Below, one piece after another: positions 1 to 9,756 of a stretch of DNA of 64,000 nt. Source of the DNA: Paenibacillus dendritiformis. GTDB lineage: Bacteria; Bacillota; Bacilli; Paenibacillales; Paenibacillaceae. Each line of letters opens with the position of its first letter. Position 1 is the first letter of the stretch. Location of the stretch: positions 45,727 to 109,726 of the forward strand of contig NZ_LDIG01000045.1 in the NCBI RefSeq assembly GCF_015845845.1. Reading direction: 5' to 3'. The notes below the pieces were generated by a model. The model had not been told where the DNA came from and searched no databases. It worked only from the letters and a program-made list of their open reading frames with translations. The position numbers were made by a program, and so were the translations under genes.

Positions 1-1310
1 ACTCGACGTCTTCCAACGTAACGGCCGTCAATCTGCTCAATATTAAACGGGTGGCGAAGCGAACTGTGAATATGCAATGGTTTAAGGTGCCGAACAAGAT
101 TTATTTTGAAAAGGGTGCAACGCAATATTTGGCCAAAATGCCGGACATCCACCGGGTGATGATCGTCACCGACGCCATGATGGTGAAGCTCGGGTATGTC
201 GAGAAACTGGAATACTATCTCCGCCAGCGCCGGACGCCGGTTGCGATCGAAGTCTTCTCCGACGTCGAGCCGGATCCGTCCACCAAGACGGTCGAGCGCG
301 GGGCGGAAATGATGCGGAGCTTCGAGCCCGACTGCATCATCGCCTTGGGCGGCGGCTCGCCGATGGACGCGGCGAAGGGCATGTGGCTGTTCTACGAATA
401 TCCGGATACCGACTTCGACAATCTGAAGCAGAAGTTCCTGGATATCCGCAAGCGCACATTTAAATATCCGCGTCTTGGCCAGAAGGCGAAATTCGTCGCC
501 ATTCCGACAACGTCCGGTACCGGATCCGAGGTCACCTCGTTCGCGGTCATCACGGACAAAGAGAAGGGCAACACGAAATACCCGCTGGCAGACTACGAGC
601 TGACGCCGGACGTGGCTATCATCGACCCTGAGTTCGTCTACAGCTTGCCGAAAACAGCCGTGGCCGACACCGGTATGGACGTGCTGACGCACGCGATTGA
701 AGCTTACGTCTCCGTCATGGCGAGCGATTACACCGACGGACTGGCGATTAAAGCTATCCAGCTCGTCTTCGAGAACCTGGTGAAGTCTTACCGGGAAGCA
801 TGCCCGAAAGCGCGTGAAAAAATGCATAACGCCTCAACCCTGGCGGGAATGGCGTTCGCGAATGCATTCCTTGGCATCAACCACAGCTTGGCGCATAAGT
901 GGGGAGCGCAGTATCATACGGCGCACGGACGGACGAATGCGATTTTGATGCCGCATGTCATCCGCTACAATGCGAAGAAGCCGACGAAGTTCGCTTCCTT
1001 CCCGAAATATGACCATTTCGTTGCAGATGTGCGCTATGCCGAGATCGCCCGTATTCTCGGATTGCCGGCCCGCACGACGGAAGAAGGCGTGAAGAGCCTT
1101 ATCGAAGCCATCCGCGGCCTGAACCGCGAGCTGGGCATTCCGGAGTCGTTCCAGGAGCTGGGCTTCGATGCGAAGGATTTCGAATCCCGCGTCGACTATC
1201 TGGCGGATCGCGCCTTCGAAGACCAATGCACGACCGCCAATCCGAAGCTGCCGCTTGTGTCCGAGCTGGCGGAAGTATACCGCGACGCTTTTTATGGCCG
1301 CTTCGAATAA
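1..1310 (+). CDS. adhE: AdhE bifunctional aldehyde/alcohol dehydrogenase, C-terminal part (5' end outside window)
   Basis: AdhE reduces acetyl-CoA to acetaldehyde and then to ethanol in the cytoplasm, reoxidising NADH in fermentation. Only the iron-dependent alcohol dehydrogenase half is visible. The frame is open from base 3, and the residues before the GTG at 51 (TAVNLLNIKRVAKR) are the usual AdhE linker, so that GTG is not a real start. Counted from it, the NAD-binding GGGSPMDAAK lies at residues 100-109, and the Fe-binding Asp/His residues lie in DVLTHAIEAYVS and NHSLAHKWGAQYHTAHG. The gene precedes pflB/pflA, which supply its acetyl-CoA, but a terminator separates them. The call is firm. 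The aldehyde dehydrogenase half is inferred to lie upstream of the window. Confidence 0.95.
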   Translation, partial: STSSNVTAVNLLNIKRVAKRTVNMQWFKVPNKIYFEKGATQYLAKMPDIHRVMIVTDAMMVKLGYVEKLEYYLRQRRTPVAIEVFSDVEPDPSTKTVERGAEMMRSFEPDCIIALGGGSPMDAAKGMWLFYEYPDTDFDNLKQKFLDIRKRTFKYPRLGQKAKFVAIPTTSGTGSEVTSFAVITDKEKGNTKYPLADYELTPDVAIIDPEFVYSLPKTAVADTGMDVLTHAIEAYVSVMASDYTDGLAIKAIQLVFENLVKSYREACPKAREKMHNASTLAGMAFANAFLGINHSLAHKWGAQYHTAHGRTNAILMPHVIRYNAKKPTKFASFPKYDHFVADVRYAEIARILGLPARTTEEGVKSLIEAIRGLNRELGIPESFQELGFDAKDFESRVDYLADRAFEDQCTTANPKLPLVSELAEVYRDAFYGRFE

Positions 1311-1328
1311 GATAAATATTGCATCAAC

Positions 1329-1373
1329 TAGCACATCAATAAGCACTTCATTAGCACATCACTAGCACATGAA
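1329..1373. repeat. Four tandem 11-12-bp repeats after adhE
   Basis: Between the adhE stop and its terminator the unit TAGCACATCAA recurs four times with small changes (TAGCACATCAA, TAAGCACTTCAT, TAGCACATCAC, TAGCACATGAA). It lies in no reading frame of note. It looks like a local slippage repeat. Confidence 0.7.
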
Positions 1374-1376
1374 CAG

Positions 1377-1414
1377 GCAGCGGAGAGCAGCGGCTCTTCG
1401 CTGCTTTTCTATTT
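1377..1414 (+). terminator. Rho-independent terminator of adhE
   Basis: GCAGCGGAGAGC pairs with GCTCTTCGCTGC (one mismatch) around an AGCG loop and is followed by TTTTCTATTT. It separates the adhE transcript from pflBA. Confidence 0.8.
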
Positions 1415-1457
1415 ACGGGGAAGGGGCGGCGAAATAAACGGACTTTTATCTATTTTA

Positions 1458-1473
1458 TGTGATTATTTTCACA
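1458..1473. promoter_or_regulatory. Fnr/CRP-family operator 1 upstream of pflB
   Basis: TGTGA-TTATTT-TCACA is a perfect match to the TGTGA-N6-TCACA site of the Fnr/CRP family, which in Bacillus marks oxygen-limited activation of fermentation genes. It lies about 300 bp before the pflB start, in the 449-bp gap between adhE and pflB. The regulator is inferred from the site and the gene it precedes. Confidence 0.65.
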
Positions 1474-1486
1474 AAAATTGATTCTT

Positions 1487-1502
1487 TGTGATGAAAATCA
1501 CA
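1487..1502. promoter_or_regulatory. Fnr/CRP-family operator 2 upstream of pflB
   Basis: TGTGA-TGAAAA-TCACA is a second perfect site. Its centre is 29 bp from that of the first, close to three helical turns, so both could be bound from the same face. Confidence 0.65.
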
Positions 1503-1651
1503 ACGAAACTACGTGAAAGGAGGTACAATTAAGGTGCAGCAAGGATAAAGGCTGCAGGGCAGCGGCGACGCTGCTATTAGCCACTCAGGCAGGAAAAAAG
1601 CGGGCGGTTATCGAAGTAGAAGGCGGAACATAACGGCCGCATACCCTTAAA

Positions 1652-1667
1652 CGTGAAATTCATCACA
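1652..1667. promoter_or_regulatory. Fnr/CRP-like operator 3 upstream of pflB
   Basis: CGTGA-AATTCA-TCACA differs from the consensus at one arm position. It lies about 93 bp before the pflB start. Depending on the unmapped transcription start it could act as an activator site or a downstream block. Confidence 0.45.
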
Positions 1668-1759
1668 ACTTGGTAAGGTTAGGGCTAGAGAGAACCATGT
1701 CGGGTGGCGCCTTCTGTTGCAAGCACATACGAAAAGTAAAACGGTATGGAGGGATTACG

Positions 1760-4018
1760 ATGTCGGTGATGGAACGTAATAACACAGAAGCAAAAGGATG
1801 GCGTGGATTCAAAACGGGAAAATGGCAGAATCACGTGGATGTGCCGAACTTCCTGGAAAACAACATCCGGCCTTATCATGGTGATGAATCCTTCTTGGTC
1901 GGACCGACCCAGAACACGAAAGATCTATGGGATATCGTAAGCCAATTGTCGAAGGAAGAGCGCGAACGCGGCGGCGTGTGGGATGTCGATGTCAATACGC
2001 CATCGACGATTACATCGCATAAGCCGGGCTATTTGGACAAAGATAAGGAGAAAGTGGTCGGCGTGCAAACCGACGCTCCATTCCGCCGTTCCATCCAGCC
2101 GTTCGGCGGCATCCGGATGATGATTGACGCCTGCAAAGCGTATGGCTTCGAAATGCCTGAAGAAATCATCAAGATGTTCACGGATATTCGCAAGACGCAT
2201 AACCAAGGCGTATTTGACGCATATACTTCCGAAATGCGCATGGCCCGCAAAGCCGGCATCATTACCGGCTTGCCGGATGCGTACGGGCGCGGGCGCATTA
2301 TCGGCGACTACCGCCGCGTTGCATTGTACGGCGTAGATTATCTCATTAAGATGAAGCAAAAGGATCTGAAGGATCTGGAAGTGGACGTGATGACGAATGA
2401 CGTTATCCGCGACCGCGAAGAGCTGTCCGAGCAGATCCGGGCGCTGCAGGAATTGAAGCAGCTTGCCGAAATGCATGGCTTCGATATTTCCCAGCCGGCG
2501 CAAAACGCGAAGGAAGCATTCCAATGGGTATACTTCGGTTACTTGGCGGCAATCAAGGAACAGAACGGTGCGGCGATGTCGCTCGGACGCGTGTCGTCCT
2601 TCCTCGATATTTATATCGAACGGGATCTGGAAGAGGGAACGCTGACCGAAGAAGAAGCCCAGGAACTGGTCGACCACTTCGTCATGAAGCTGCGGATCGT
2701 CAAATTCCTGCGTACGCCGGATTACAATGAATTGTTCAGCGGCGACCCTACATGGGTAACCGAATCGATCGGCGGCATGTCCGTGGACGGCACGACTCGC
2801 GTCACGAAGAACAGCTTCCGCTTCCTGCACACCCTGTACAACCTCGGACCGGCTCCAGAGCCGAACCTGACGGTACTGTGGTCGACGAAGCTTCCGGAAG
2901 CCTTCAAAAAATACTGCTCCAAAGTATCGATCGAGACGAGCTCGATTCAATACGAAAACGATGACCTGATGCGTCCGATCTATGGCGATGATTACGGTAT
3001 CGCCTGCTGCGTATCCGCAATGCGCATCGGCAAGCAGATGCAGTTCTTCGGCGCCCGCGCCAACCTGGCGAAATGTCTGCTGTACGCCATCAATGGCGGC
3101 AAGGACGAGAAGCTGGGCTTGCAGGTAGGACCGGAGCTGCCTCCGATTACGAGCGAAGTGCTGGATTACGACGAAGTCGTCAAGCGGTTCAAGCAGATGA
3201 TGGAGTGGCTGGCGAAGCTGTACATGAACACGCTGAATGTCATCCACTTTATGCATGATAAATATTGCTACGAGCGCATCGAAATGGCGCTGCATGACCG
3301 TGAAATTTTGCGGACGATGGCATGCGGCATCGCGGGCCTGTCGGTCGCAGCCGACTCGCTCAGCGCCATCAAATACGCGAAGGTTAGACCGATTCGCAAC
3401 GAGCAGGGCATCGCGGTAGACTTCGAGACGGAAGGCGAATATCCTTGTTACGGCAACAATGATGAGCGCGTGGACAGCATCGCCGTTGAACTGGTTGAAT
3501 CGTTCATGAACATGATTCGGAAGCACCATGCATACCGCAATGCGCTCCCAACCCAATCCGTATTGACGATCACGTCGAACGTCGTCTATGGCAAGAAGAC
3601 CGGTACGACGCCGGATGGACGCAAAGCGGGCGAACCGTTCGCTCCTGGGGCGAACCCAATGCACGGCCGCGACCGCAAAGGAGCGCTTGCTTCGCTGAGC
3701 TCCGTCGCGAAACTGCCTTATGAGCACAGCCTGGACGGCATCTCGAACACGTTCTCCATCGTGCCTAAGGCGCTTGGCAAGGATCTCGAATCGCGCAAAT
3801 CGAACTTGACGTCGATGCTGGACGGCTACTTCAGCAGCAAGGGGCATCATCTGAACGTCAACGTATTCGACCGCGAGCAGCTGCTTGACGCGATGGAACA
3901 TCCGGAAAATTATCCGCAATTGACGATTCGCGTATCCGGATATGCGGTCAACTTCATCAAGCTGACGCGCGAGCAGCAGCTCGATGTCATCAACCGCACA
4001 TTCCACGGCAGCATGTAA
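1760..4018 (+). CDS. pflB: Pyruvate formate-lyase (formate C-acetyltransferase)
   Basis: Converts pyruvate and CoA to acetyl-CoA and formate by a glycyl-radical mechanism in the anaerobic cytoplasm. The 752 residues are the usual family length. The adjacent active-site cysteines are C416-C417 in GIACCVS, and the glycyl-radical residue is G727 in RVSGYAVNF near the C-terminus. The frame extends 30 codons further upstream, but the ATG at 1760 follows a ribosome site (TATGGAGGG) and gives the normal N-terminus (MSVMERNN). Three Fnr-type boxes upstream suggest control by oxygen limitation. The activating enzyme follows 30 bp downstream in the same operon. The call is firm. Confidence 0.97.
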   Translation: MSVMERNNTEAKGWRGFKTGKWQNHVDVPNFLENNIRPYHGDESFLVGPTQNTKDLWDIVSQLSKEERERGGVWDVDVNTPSTITSHKPGYLDKDKEKVVGVQTDAPFRRSIQPFGGIRMMIDACKAYGFEMPEEIIKMFTDIRKTHNQGVFDAYTSEMRMARKAGIITGLPDAYGRGRIIGDYRRVALYGVDYLIKMKQKDLKDLEVDVMTNDVIRDREELSEQIRALQELKQLAEMHGFDISQPAQNAKEAFQWVYFGYLAAIKEQNGAAMSLGRVSSFLDIYIERDLEEGTLTEEEAQELVDHFVMKLRIVKFLRTPDYNELFSGDPTWVTESIGGMSVDGTTRVTKNSFRFLHTLYNLGPAPEPNLTVLWSTKLPEAFKKYCSKVSIETSSIQYENDDLMRPIYGDDYGIACCVSAMRIGKQMQFFGARANLAKCLLYAINGGKDEKLGLQVGPELPPITSEVLDYDEVVKRFKQMMEWLAKLYMNTLNVIHFMHDKYCYERIEMALHDREILRTMACGIAGLSVAADSLSAIKYAKVRPIRNEQGIAVDFETEGEYPCYGNNDERVDSIAVELVESFMNMIRKHHAYRNALPTQSVLTITSNVVYGKKTGTTPDGRKAGEPFAPGANPMHGRDRKGALASLSSVAKLPYEHSLDGISNTFSIVPKALGKDLESRKSNLTSMLDGYFSSKGHHLNVNVFDREQLLDAMEHPENYPQLTIRVSGYAVNFIKLTREQQLDVINRTFHGSM

Positions 4019-4048
4019 TCAGACATGTGAGCCGGAAGAGAAGGGACC

Positions 4049-4795
4049 GTGAGCGACATGATTGGACGCATACACTCCGTAGAAACATTCGGCACGGTGG
4101 ATGGGCCGGGTATCCGATTCATACTGTTCATGCAGGGCTGCGCCCTGAAGTGCAAATATTGCCACAATCGGGATACCTGGGATCTGCACGGCGGCACCGA
4201 GATGTCCGTAGAAGAAGCGCTCTCGGAAATCGAGTCCTACCTTCCGTATTATCGCAGCTCCGGCGGCGGCTTGACCGTATCGGGCGGGGAGCCGACATTG
4301 CAGGTTCCCTTCGTGAAGGAGCTGTTCAAGCAGGTGAAGCAGCGCTGGAACTTGCCGACGGCGCTCGATACGAACGGCGTCAACGATGTGACGAAGCTGA
4401 CCGAGCTGTATGACCTGACCGATTTGGTGCTGCTCGATATCAAGCATATCGACAATGAGAAGCATATGGCCTTGACCGGGGTGCCCAATACGCGCACCCT
4501 GGAGACGGCGCGCTGGCTGTCAGACCACGGCAAGAAAATGTGGATCCGGCATGTGCTCGTCCCGACAATTAACGATGACGAGCAGGATTTGCTGAATCTT
4601 GGCCGCTTTATCGGCACGCTGCAGGGCGTCGAAAAGGTGGATGTGCTTCCATACCACCAGATGGGGGTCTATAAATGGGAGCAGCTCGGCGAGAAATATT
4701 CGCTGGAAGGCATTCCGTCGCCGACGGCGGAAGAAGCGGAGCGGGCGCAGCGGCTGATTGAACAGGGCCGGGCCGAAGCCGCAGCTCAAAAATAA
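4049..4795 (+). CDS. pflA: Pyruvate formate-lyase activating enzyme (radical SAM)
   Basis: Uses S-adenosylmethionine and a [4Fe-4S] cluster to abstract hydrogen from the PflB glycine, which creates the active radical. The cluster motif C-x3-C-x2-C is C31-ALK-C35-KY-C38 in GCALKCKYCHN, and a glycine-rich SAM-binding segment (VSGGEPTLQ) follows. Length 248 residues is normal for PflA. The start is taken as GTG at 4049 because AAGGGA lies just upstream; ATG at 4058 is the alternative. It is co-transcribed with pflB and followed by a terminator. Confidence 0.96.
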   Translation: MSDMIGRIHSVETFGTVDGPGIRFILFMQGCALKCKYCHNRDTWDLHGGTEMSVEEALSEIESYLPYYRSSGGGLTVSGGEPTLQVPFVKELFKQVKQRWNLPTALDTNGVNDVTKLTELYDLTDLVLLDIKHIDNEKHMALTGVPNTRTLETARWLSDHGKKMWIRHVLVPTINDDEQDLLNLGRFIGTLQGVEKVDVLPYHQMGVYKWEQLGEKYSLEGIPSPTAEEAERAQRLIEQGRAEAAAQK

Positions 4796-4812
4796 TCGCA
4801 TATCGCTAACGG

Positions 4813-4860
4813 AACGTGCAGTGTCGCCCGGCGAACGGGGACGCTGCACGTTTTGTGTTT
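4813..4860 (+). terminator. Terminator of the pflBA operon
   Basis: A long stem (ACGTGCAG... paired with CTGCACGT, extended by GTCGCCC/GGGGAC) ends in TTTTGTGTTT directly after pflA. Confidence 0.8.
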
Positions 4861-5026
4861 GCCCACGTTTCCGTGAACGCAGCTACTCTCTGAATGAATC
4901 GTATTTTGTCACGGCTCTCCCGCAATAGAAGACAAAGTATGCTAAAATATTTTGCAGTGATGAAAACCTGAAAGCTGCGGTTATGCTGAATCATACTATT
5001 GTGAAAATTTGGAGAGTGAATGAAAA

Positions 5027-5956
5027 ATGGCAGATATTAGCGGTCTTGAACCGGGTATTCGCGATTTGGTGACCCAATTTATCGAGAGCGGGCGTCCGTC
5101 GGCAAGAAAGCAAAGTATCCGGGAGCGCAGGCAAGGATACTTGGATTCGGTCCGCTTGGCCGGAGAAGCGGTCCCGGTCCATCATATTTTTGAACAAACG
5201 ATTGACGGCATACGGCTTCGCATCTACAAACCATCGGAACGAAGCAATCTTCCGGTTTTGATTTTTTATCATGGCGGCTGTTTTGTGAGCGGCGATTTCG
5301 AAACGCATGATCGTCAAATGCGTTTGTTAGCGAATCTGGGTAACGCACTGGTGATCGCCGTCGATTACCGCTTGGCTCCGGAGCATGTGTATCCGGCTGC
5401 GCATGACGATGCGCTGGCCGCCTCTCATCTCGTTCGCCAACATGCCCTAACTTGGGGCGGCGACCCCGAAAACATCACGATCGCCGGGGACAGCGCAGGC
5501 GGACATTTGGCGCTCGTGACCTGTCTTCGCTTGAAAGCGCAAGGGCAGTGGATGCCACAGCGGCAAGTTCTCATTTATCCGATGCTGGATGCCACGGGCG
5601 CAAGCGACAGCTATCAAAAATACGGCGATGATTATGTCGTTACGCGGGACGCTTTGTTAAGCGGATTTGAGGCTTATTTAGCCGATCTGCCTCTCGATCA
5701 CCCGGAAGCGAGCCCGCTCTTCCGCAATGATTGGCAAGGGCTCCCGCCAACTTATATCATTACTGCGGAATTTGATCCGCTTGTTGACGAGGGCGAGGCG
5801 TTATATCGCCGTTTGTCGGAGGCAGGCGTCGAGGCGCAATGCAAGCGATATCTTGGCGTGAACCACGGCTTCTTTCAGCTTGCCGGCATCAGCATGGCAG
5901 GCCGACAGGCGCTGCAGGATGTCGCCGCCCTCCTGGCCAATTCAGCCTATAAATAA
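5027..5956 (+). CDS. Alpha/beta hydrolase, hormone-sensitive-lipase-type esterase
   Basis: A 309-residue soluble esterase of the HSL (family IV) type, expected to hydrolyse small carboxyl esters in the cytoplasm. The oxyanion-hole motif HGG is at residues 82-84. The catalytic triad can be read as S156 in GDSAGG, D250 in AEFDPLVDEG and H280 in GVNHGFF. There is no signal peptide. GGAGAG precedes the ATG at 5027. It stands alone between two terminators, so the context gives no substrate. The family is firm and the substrate unknown. Confidence 0.9.
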   Translation: MADISGLEPGIRDLVTQFIESGRPSARKQSIRERRQGYLDSVRLAGEAVPVHHIFEQTIDGIRLRIYKPSERSNLPVLIFYHGGCFVSGDFETHDRQMRLLANLGNALVIAVDYRLAPEHVYPAAHDDALAASHLVRQHALTWGGDPENITIAGDSAGGHLALVTCLRLKAQGQWMPQRQVLIYPMLDATGASDSYQKYGDDYVVTRDALLSGFEAYLADLPLDHPEASPLFRNDWQGLPPTYIITAEFDPLVDEGEALYRRLSEAGVEAQCKRYLGVNHGFFQLAGISMAGRQALQDVAALLANSAYK

Positions 5957-5961
5957 GGTTG

Positions 5962-6009
5962 AAAAGCTCCTGAACCGGAACGTGCCCGTTCTGAATGCAG
6001 GAGCTTTTT
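5962..6009 (+). terminator. Terminator after the esterase gene
   Basis: AAAAGCTCCTG and CAGGAGCTTTTT form a perfect stem around a roughly 25-nt loop, with a U-tract on the plus strand. The A-rich side would also allow use from the other strand. Confidence 0.8.
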
Positions 6010-6198
6010 GCCGTGCGAGGAAATAAATATCCCTGGCCGGCCCCCTCCCCCGGGTCGCAGCCCATGATGTAGGTGTCCCCGAAGGTCACAATCCCCCCTG
6101 TGCCATTCCAATCGACAAAATCCGACAATAGGATGTTCGAGCGCCTTATTTTCTGGTATGTTTAATATCACAAATTAGACAAAAAAGGGGGGCCTCGA

Positions 6199-8610
6199 AT
6201 GAACAGCCCGGCGCCGAAGCCGAATCATTATGTAAGCGAATTCATAAAAGGGCGGATGGTTTCCTTCTGGACCCGGAAATGGATGGGGAAACTCTGGTTC
6301 CGGTTTCTCCTTCCTTACTTGTTGTTTCTGATCCTGACCTTGGCAGCCGGCTGGATCGCCTACCAGGAGACGATCGCCGTGCTGGAGCGGGAAGTGCTGG
6401 AGCGCAACGACAAGGCGCTGCATCAAGCTCAGACGCTGCTGGAGACACGGATTGCGGAAGTGGAATCGATCGTGCAGCAGGTAGCCGATCACCCGAAGGT
6501 CAGAGGCTTTCAAGTCGTCCAGAAGCCTTTTGCCGGCACGAACACGTACAAGGTCATGAGCACGCAAAAGGCGCTTGATGATTACAGCATCAGCAACCGG
6601 TTTTTGAAGGATTATTTTGTCGTCTTCCGCAACAGCTCTCTCGTCATCTCCCCGCATCGGGTAGTGGGACTGGATGAGTTCTACGGGGATGTGCTTCGCT
6701 ATCGGGACTGGGAGATGACCGAATGGCGGGAACAGACGCTGGAGACGTATCATTCCAAAGATTTCATCGGACTTCATACCGTGAAATACGGATCAACCGA
6801 GGAGGAGATGATCACGTACATCCGTTCCCTCGGTTATCCCGGTTATTATCAGGGAGCGGTCGTGGCGCTCATCCCGCATGCGGAAGTGGGCAAGCTGCTC
6901 AGCGGCATCAATGTGCAGACCGGGGGATGGGTGCGCGTGCTGGACAAGAACGGCCAGCTCATTGGCCGGGCCGGGGACGAAGCCGGGAGCGGACAGCCGG
7001 GTGGAGGGGATGATCTGGCCGCCATCCTGGAACGGCCGAATACCCATTACCGGACGGAGCTGAACGGGAGGGACATGCTCGTCTCGAAGACGATGTCTCC
7101 GAAGACGGGCTGGACTTATATCGCCGCGCAGCCGGCGGACGAAGTGCTGGAGAGCGTCCATGCGATGAAGCGGACGACCTTCACGCTGGTAGGGCTGTCG
7201 CTCGTCGTCATTGTGCTGCTGGCGCTGTGGCTGTCCCGCCGGAACAGCCGGCCCTTGGAAGGGTTGTACTCCTACGTGCATACGAACGCGAAGCCGGGAA
7301 TGGGGCAGCGGAGCCGCAAGTCCGACATCTTCGCTTATTTGCGCGATGCATTCACGGAACTGCTCGAGACGACGAAAACGCTGGATCAGAAGCTGAGCGA
7401 GCGGCAGGAATATGCCCGCATGGCGGTGTTCGATCGCTGGCTGCGCGGGGGGTACGCCACCGAACAGCAGTTGGAGTCCTCCTTGGCGCATGCGGGATTG
7501 CAGCGGAGCGCCACCATGTATGCGGTCGCGGTGCTTCATCTCGGCTGGCATGGCGATGACTGGAGCGCCCCGGTCCTCGATGAGATGGGGCTGAAGATGC
7601 TCGTCGTGAAGGAGGAGGCGTCCGGCTTGGAGCGGGTTCCCTTCGATCTTCACGAGGTAGGCCAGGATCAGGTCGCCTTGCTGTTCTATGGCACCGAGGC
7701 GGGGACGGAAGCGGGCCGAGATGCGTCCATCCGCTTCGCGGCCTTGATTGAACAGACTTTGATGGAATTGAACGAGCGGCTGAAAAGCGCCCATATTTTG
7801 CCGATGTATACGATCGGCGGCATCGTCTCCGATCGGATGGATGTGCCGCGGTCGCTGGAACAGGCTCAGCAGTTGTACGGAATGTCCGACGGAAGCCAGG
7901 ATTGGATCTGGTGGAACGAGGAAGAGCATGCGGATGGGGGGATGTACCGGTTCAACGCCGAGATGGAGAACCGGCTTACGCACGCCGTCCGCGGCGGGGA
8001 TGAGGAAGAGGTGGCGAGATTGTGCCAGACCGTCTGGCAGGACAATTGGGAGAAGCGGCCGCTTACCTGTCCGATGGAGCGATGGCTGCTGATGGAGATG
8101 TATGCCGCAGCAATGAAGCTGGCGCAGTCGCTCGATCTGCCGCTGCAGACCGACAGCGCGGCCTTTCAGCAAAAAGTATTAAAGAAAGGGTCGGAGCTGC
8201 ATAAGCTGTTCCCGCTTGTCCGGAACGAATTCGTTCAATTGAGCCGGACGGTGCATGAACGCAAGCGCAGCCGCAACGCGGCGCTGCTGGAGGATATGAT
8301 GGCCTGCATTCGCGAGGGTTATGTAGATTCATCGCTCTCTCTCACTGTCATCTCGGATCGGCTGCAGGTGTCGGAAGCGTATGTGTCCGCGTTTTTCAAG
8401 GAGCAGACCGGACGCAATTTCTCGGAGTATGTGGAGGAGCTAAGGCTGGAGCATGCCAAGCAGTTAATGCTGGAAGGGGACGCCTTGACCTCGATTGCCG
8501 AGCGGGTCGGCTACAATTCCTTGAACTCGTTCAGCCGCGCATTCAAGCGTGCGCACGGGATGAGCGCCACCGAATATCGAAAATGGTTAAGCGAACAAAA
8601 AAAGGAATAA
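6199..8610 (+). CDS. Membrane-bound AraC-type transcriptional regulator with extracytoplasmic sensor
   Basis: An 803-residue one-protein sensor-regulator. A membrane segment at about residues 30-55 (FRFLLPYLLFLILTLAAGW) and a second at about 323-345 (FTLVGLSLVVIVLLALWL) enclose an extracytoplasmic region of Cache-like size. A cytoplasmic part follows, ending in an AraC double helix-turn-helix at about 700-798 with the signature SLNSFSRAFKRAHGMSATEYRK. Such proteins usually regulate the adjacent sugar ABC transporter, here the next three genes on the same strand. AAGGGGGG precedes the ATG. The ligand is unknown. The architecture is clear. Confidence 0.9.
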   Translation: MNSPAPKPNHYVSEFIKGRMVSFWTRKWMGKLWFRFLLPYLLFLILTLAAGWIAYQETIAVLEREVLERNDKALHQAQTLLETRIAEVESIVQQVADHPKVRGFQVVQKPFAGTNTYKVMSTQKALDDYSISNRFLKDYFVVFRNSSLVISPHRVVGLDEFYGDVLRYRDWEMTEWREQTLETYHSKDFIGLHTVKYGSTEEEMITYIRSLGYPGYYQGAVVALIPHAEVGKLLSGINVQTGGWVRVLDKNGQLIGRAGDEAGSGQPGGGDDLAAILERPNTHYRTELNGRDMLVSKTMSPKTGWTYIAAQPADEVLESVHAMKRTTFTLVGLSLVVIVLLALWLSRRNSRPLEGLYSYVHTNAKPGMGQRSRKSDIFAYLRDAFTELLETTKTLDQKLSERQEYARMAVFDRWLRGGYATEQQLESSLAHAGLQRSATMYAVAVLHLGWHGDDWSAPVLDEMGLKMLVVKEEASGLERVPFDLHEVGQDQVALLFYGTEAGTEAGRDASIRFAALIEQTLMELNERLKSAHILPMYTIGGIVSDRMDVPRSLEQAQQLYGMSDGSQDWIWWNEEEHADGGMYRFNAEMENRLTHAVRGGDEEEVARLCQTVWQDNWEKRPLTCPMERWLLMEMYAAAMKLAQSLDLPLQTDSAAFQQKVLKKGSELHKLFPLVRNEFVQLSRTVHERKRSRNAALLEDMMACIREGYVDSSLSLTVISDRLQVSEAYVSAFFKEQTGRNFSEYVEELRLEHAKQLMLEGDALTSIAERVGYNSLNSFSRAFKRAHGMSATEYRKWLSEQKKE

Positions 8611-8699
8611 TGGCTTTTCATAAAAATCGCACAACCGCTAAAAACGGCTTCTTTTCCCGTTCCGGGGTCCCGTTATACACTGTGAGCACGCAGCGAGAG

Positions 8700-8714
8700 A
8701 TGTAAGCGTCATCA
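8700..8714. promoter_or_regulatory. Possible CcpA cre site before the sugar ABC operon
   Basis: ATGTAAGCGTCATCA matches the cre consensus WTGNAANCGNWNNCW except at one weak position. It lies about 50 bp before the first permease start. Carbon catabolite repression is plausible for a sugar importer, but a one-mismatch match can arise by chance. Confidence 0.35.
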
Positions 8715-8761
8715 TCGCTGCGCCAATATAACGGTCACGACCGGAAACAGGAGGTGTGCTT

Positions 8762-9739
8762 TTGTCGGAACAATGGCAGCCAGAGGCAAGAACATCGATT
8801 CCGGCAGCGGCGGCGATACCGGGGCGCAAGCCCGCGTTCGTATCCTATTTGAAGCGATCATGGCAGCTGTACGCGCTGTTCGCCCTTCCGCTGCTCTATG
8901 TCATCTTATTTAAGTACGGTCCGATGGTCGGCGCTCAGATCGCCTTCAAGGACTACAACGTCGTCAAGGGCATATGGGGGAGCGACTGGGCAGGATTCAA
9001 GCATTTTGCGCGCTTTTTCAACTCCTATGATTTCTGGCGCATTATGCAGAACACGCTCATTATCAGCCTGTATTCCCTTGCGGTCAGCACGCCTTTGCCC
9101 GTACTGCTCGCCTTGAGCTTGAATGCGGTGCGGATACGGTGGTTCAAAAATACGGTGCAAATGGTCAGCTACGCCCCCCATTTCATCTCCACCGTCGTCA
9201 TGGTCGGCCTGCTGCTGCAGTTCCTCGATCCCCGCTCCGGCATGATCAATCAGTTTTTGGGACTGTTCGGCGTAGAGCCGATTCATTTTATGGGGGAAAT
9301 GCAGTTTTTCAAGTCGATCTTCGTCTGGTCCGGCATCTGGCAGCATATCGGGTTCTCCTGTATTATCTACCTCGCCGCGCTCTCTACCGTCGATCCCGCC
9401 CTGCATGAGGCCGCCGTCCTGGACGGAGCCGGGCGGATGAAGCGAATCTGGCATATCGATATGCCGGCGGTGCTCCCGATCGCCATGATTCTGCTCATCT
9501 TGAATACGGGCCAGCTGCTGGAGACCGGGTTCGAGAAAATTTATTTGATGCAGAATCCGCTGAACCTGAAGACATCGGAAGTGATTGACACCTACGTGTA
9601 CAAAATCGGATTGCTGTCCCAAGCGATGAATTTCTCGTACGCGACGGCGATCGGCCTGTTCAAGTCGGTCATCTCGCTCTTGCTTATCGTGATGGTCAAT
9701 TATACCGCCCGCAAGACCGGGCAGGAGAGCTTATGGTGA
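8762..9739 (+). CDS. Sugar ABC transporter permease, LplB type
   Basis: Inner-membrane permease of the carbohydrate (CUT1-like, LplB/YtcP) group, 325 residues with about six membrane helices beginning at LYALFALPLLYVILFKYG. The ABC-permease EAA loop is seen as EAAVLDGAGRMKRIWHIDMP. The GTG at 8756 overlaps the ribosome site AGGAGG (8749-8754), so the TTG at 8762, seven bases downstream of it, is chosen. It pairs with the next permease and the binding protein. No ATPase gene is in the cluster, so a shared MsmX-type ATPase is inferred. Confidence 0.92.
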   Translation: MSEQWQPEARTSIPAAAAIPGRKPAFVSYLKRSWQLYALFALPLLYVILFKYGPMVGAQIAFKDYNVVKGIWGSDWAGFKHFARFFNSYDFWRIMQNTLIISLYSLAVSTPLPVLLALSLNAVRIRWFKNTVQMVSYAPHFISTVVMVGLLLQFLDPRSGMINQFLGLFGVEPIHFMGEMQFFKSIFVWSGIWQHIGFSCIIYLAALSTVDPALHEAAVLDGAGRMKRIWHIDMPAVLPIAMILLILNTGQLLETGFEKIYLMQNPLNLKTSEVIDTYVYKIGLLSQAMNFSYATAIGLFKSVISLLLIVMVNYTARKTGQESLW

Positions 9740-9756
9740 CGGGAGGGAGGACATAG

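Noticed and set aside
1670..1759. Earlier start for PflB
   Set aside because: The extra 30 residues are unlike any PflB N-terminus and cover the proximal leader; the ATG at 1760 has a ribosome site and the normal N-terminus.
6020..6175. Minus-strand text DFVDWNGTGGIVTFGDTYIM looking like a gene remnant
   Set aside because: It is protein-like in one short frame, but no family could be named and no start or ribosome site supports it. It is left as a possible fragment only.
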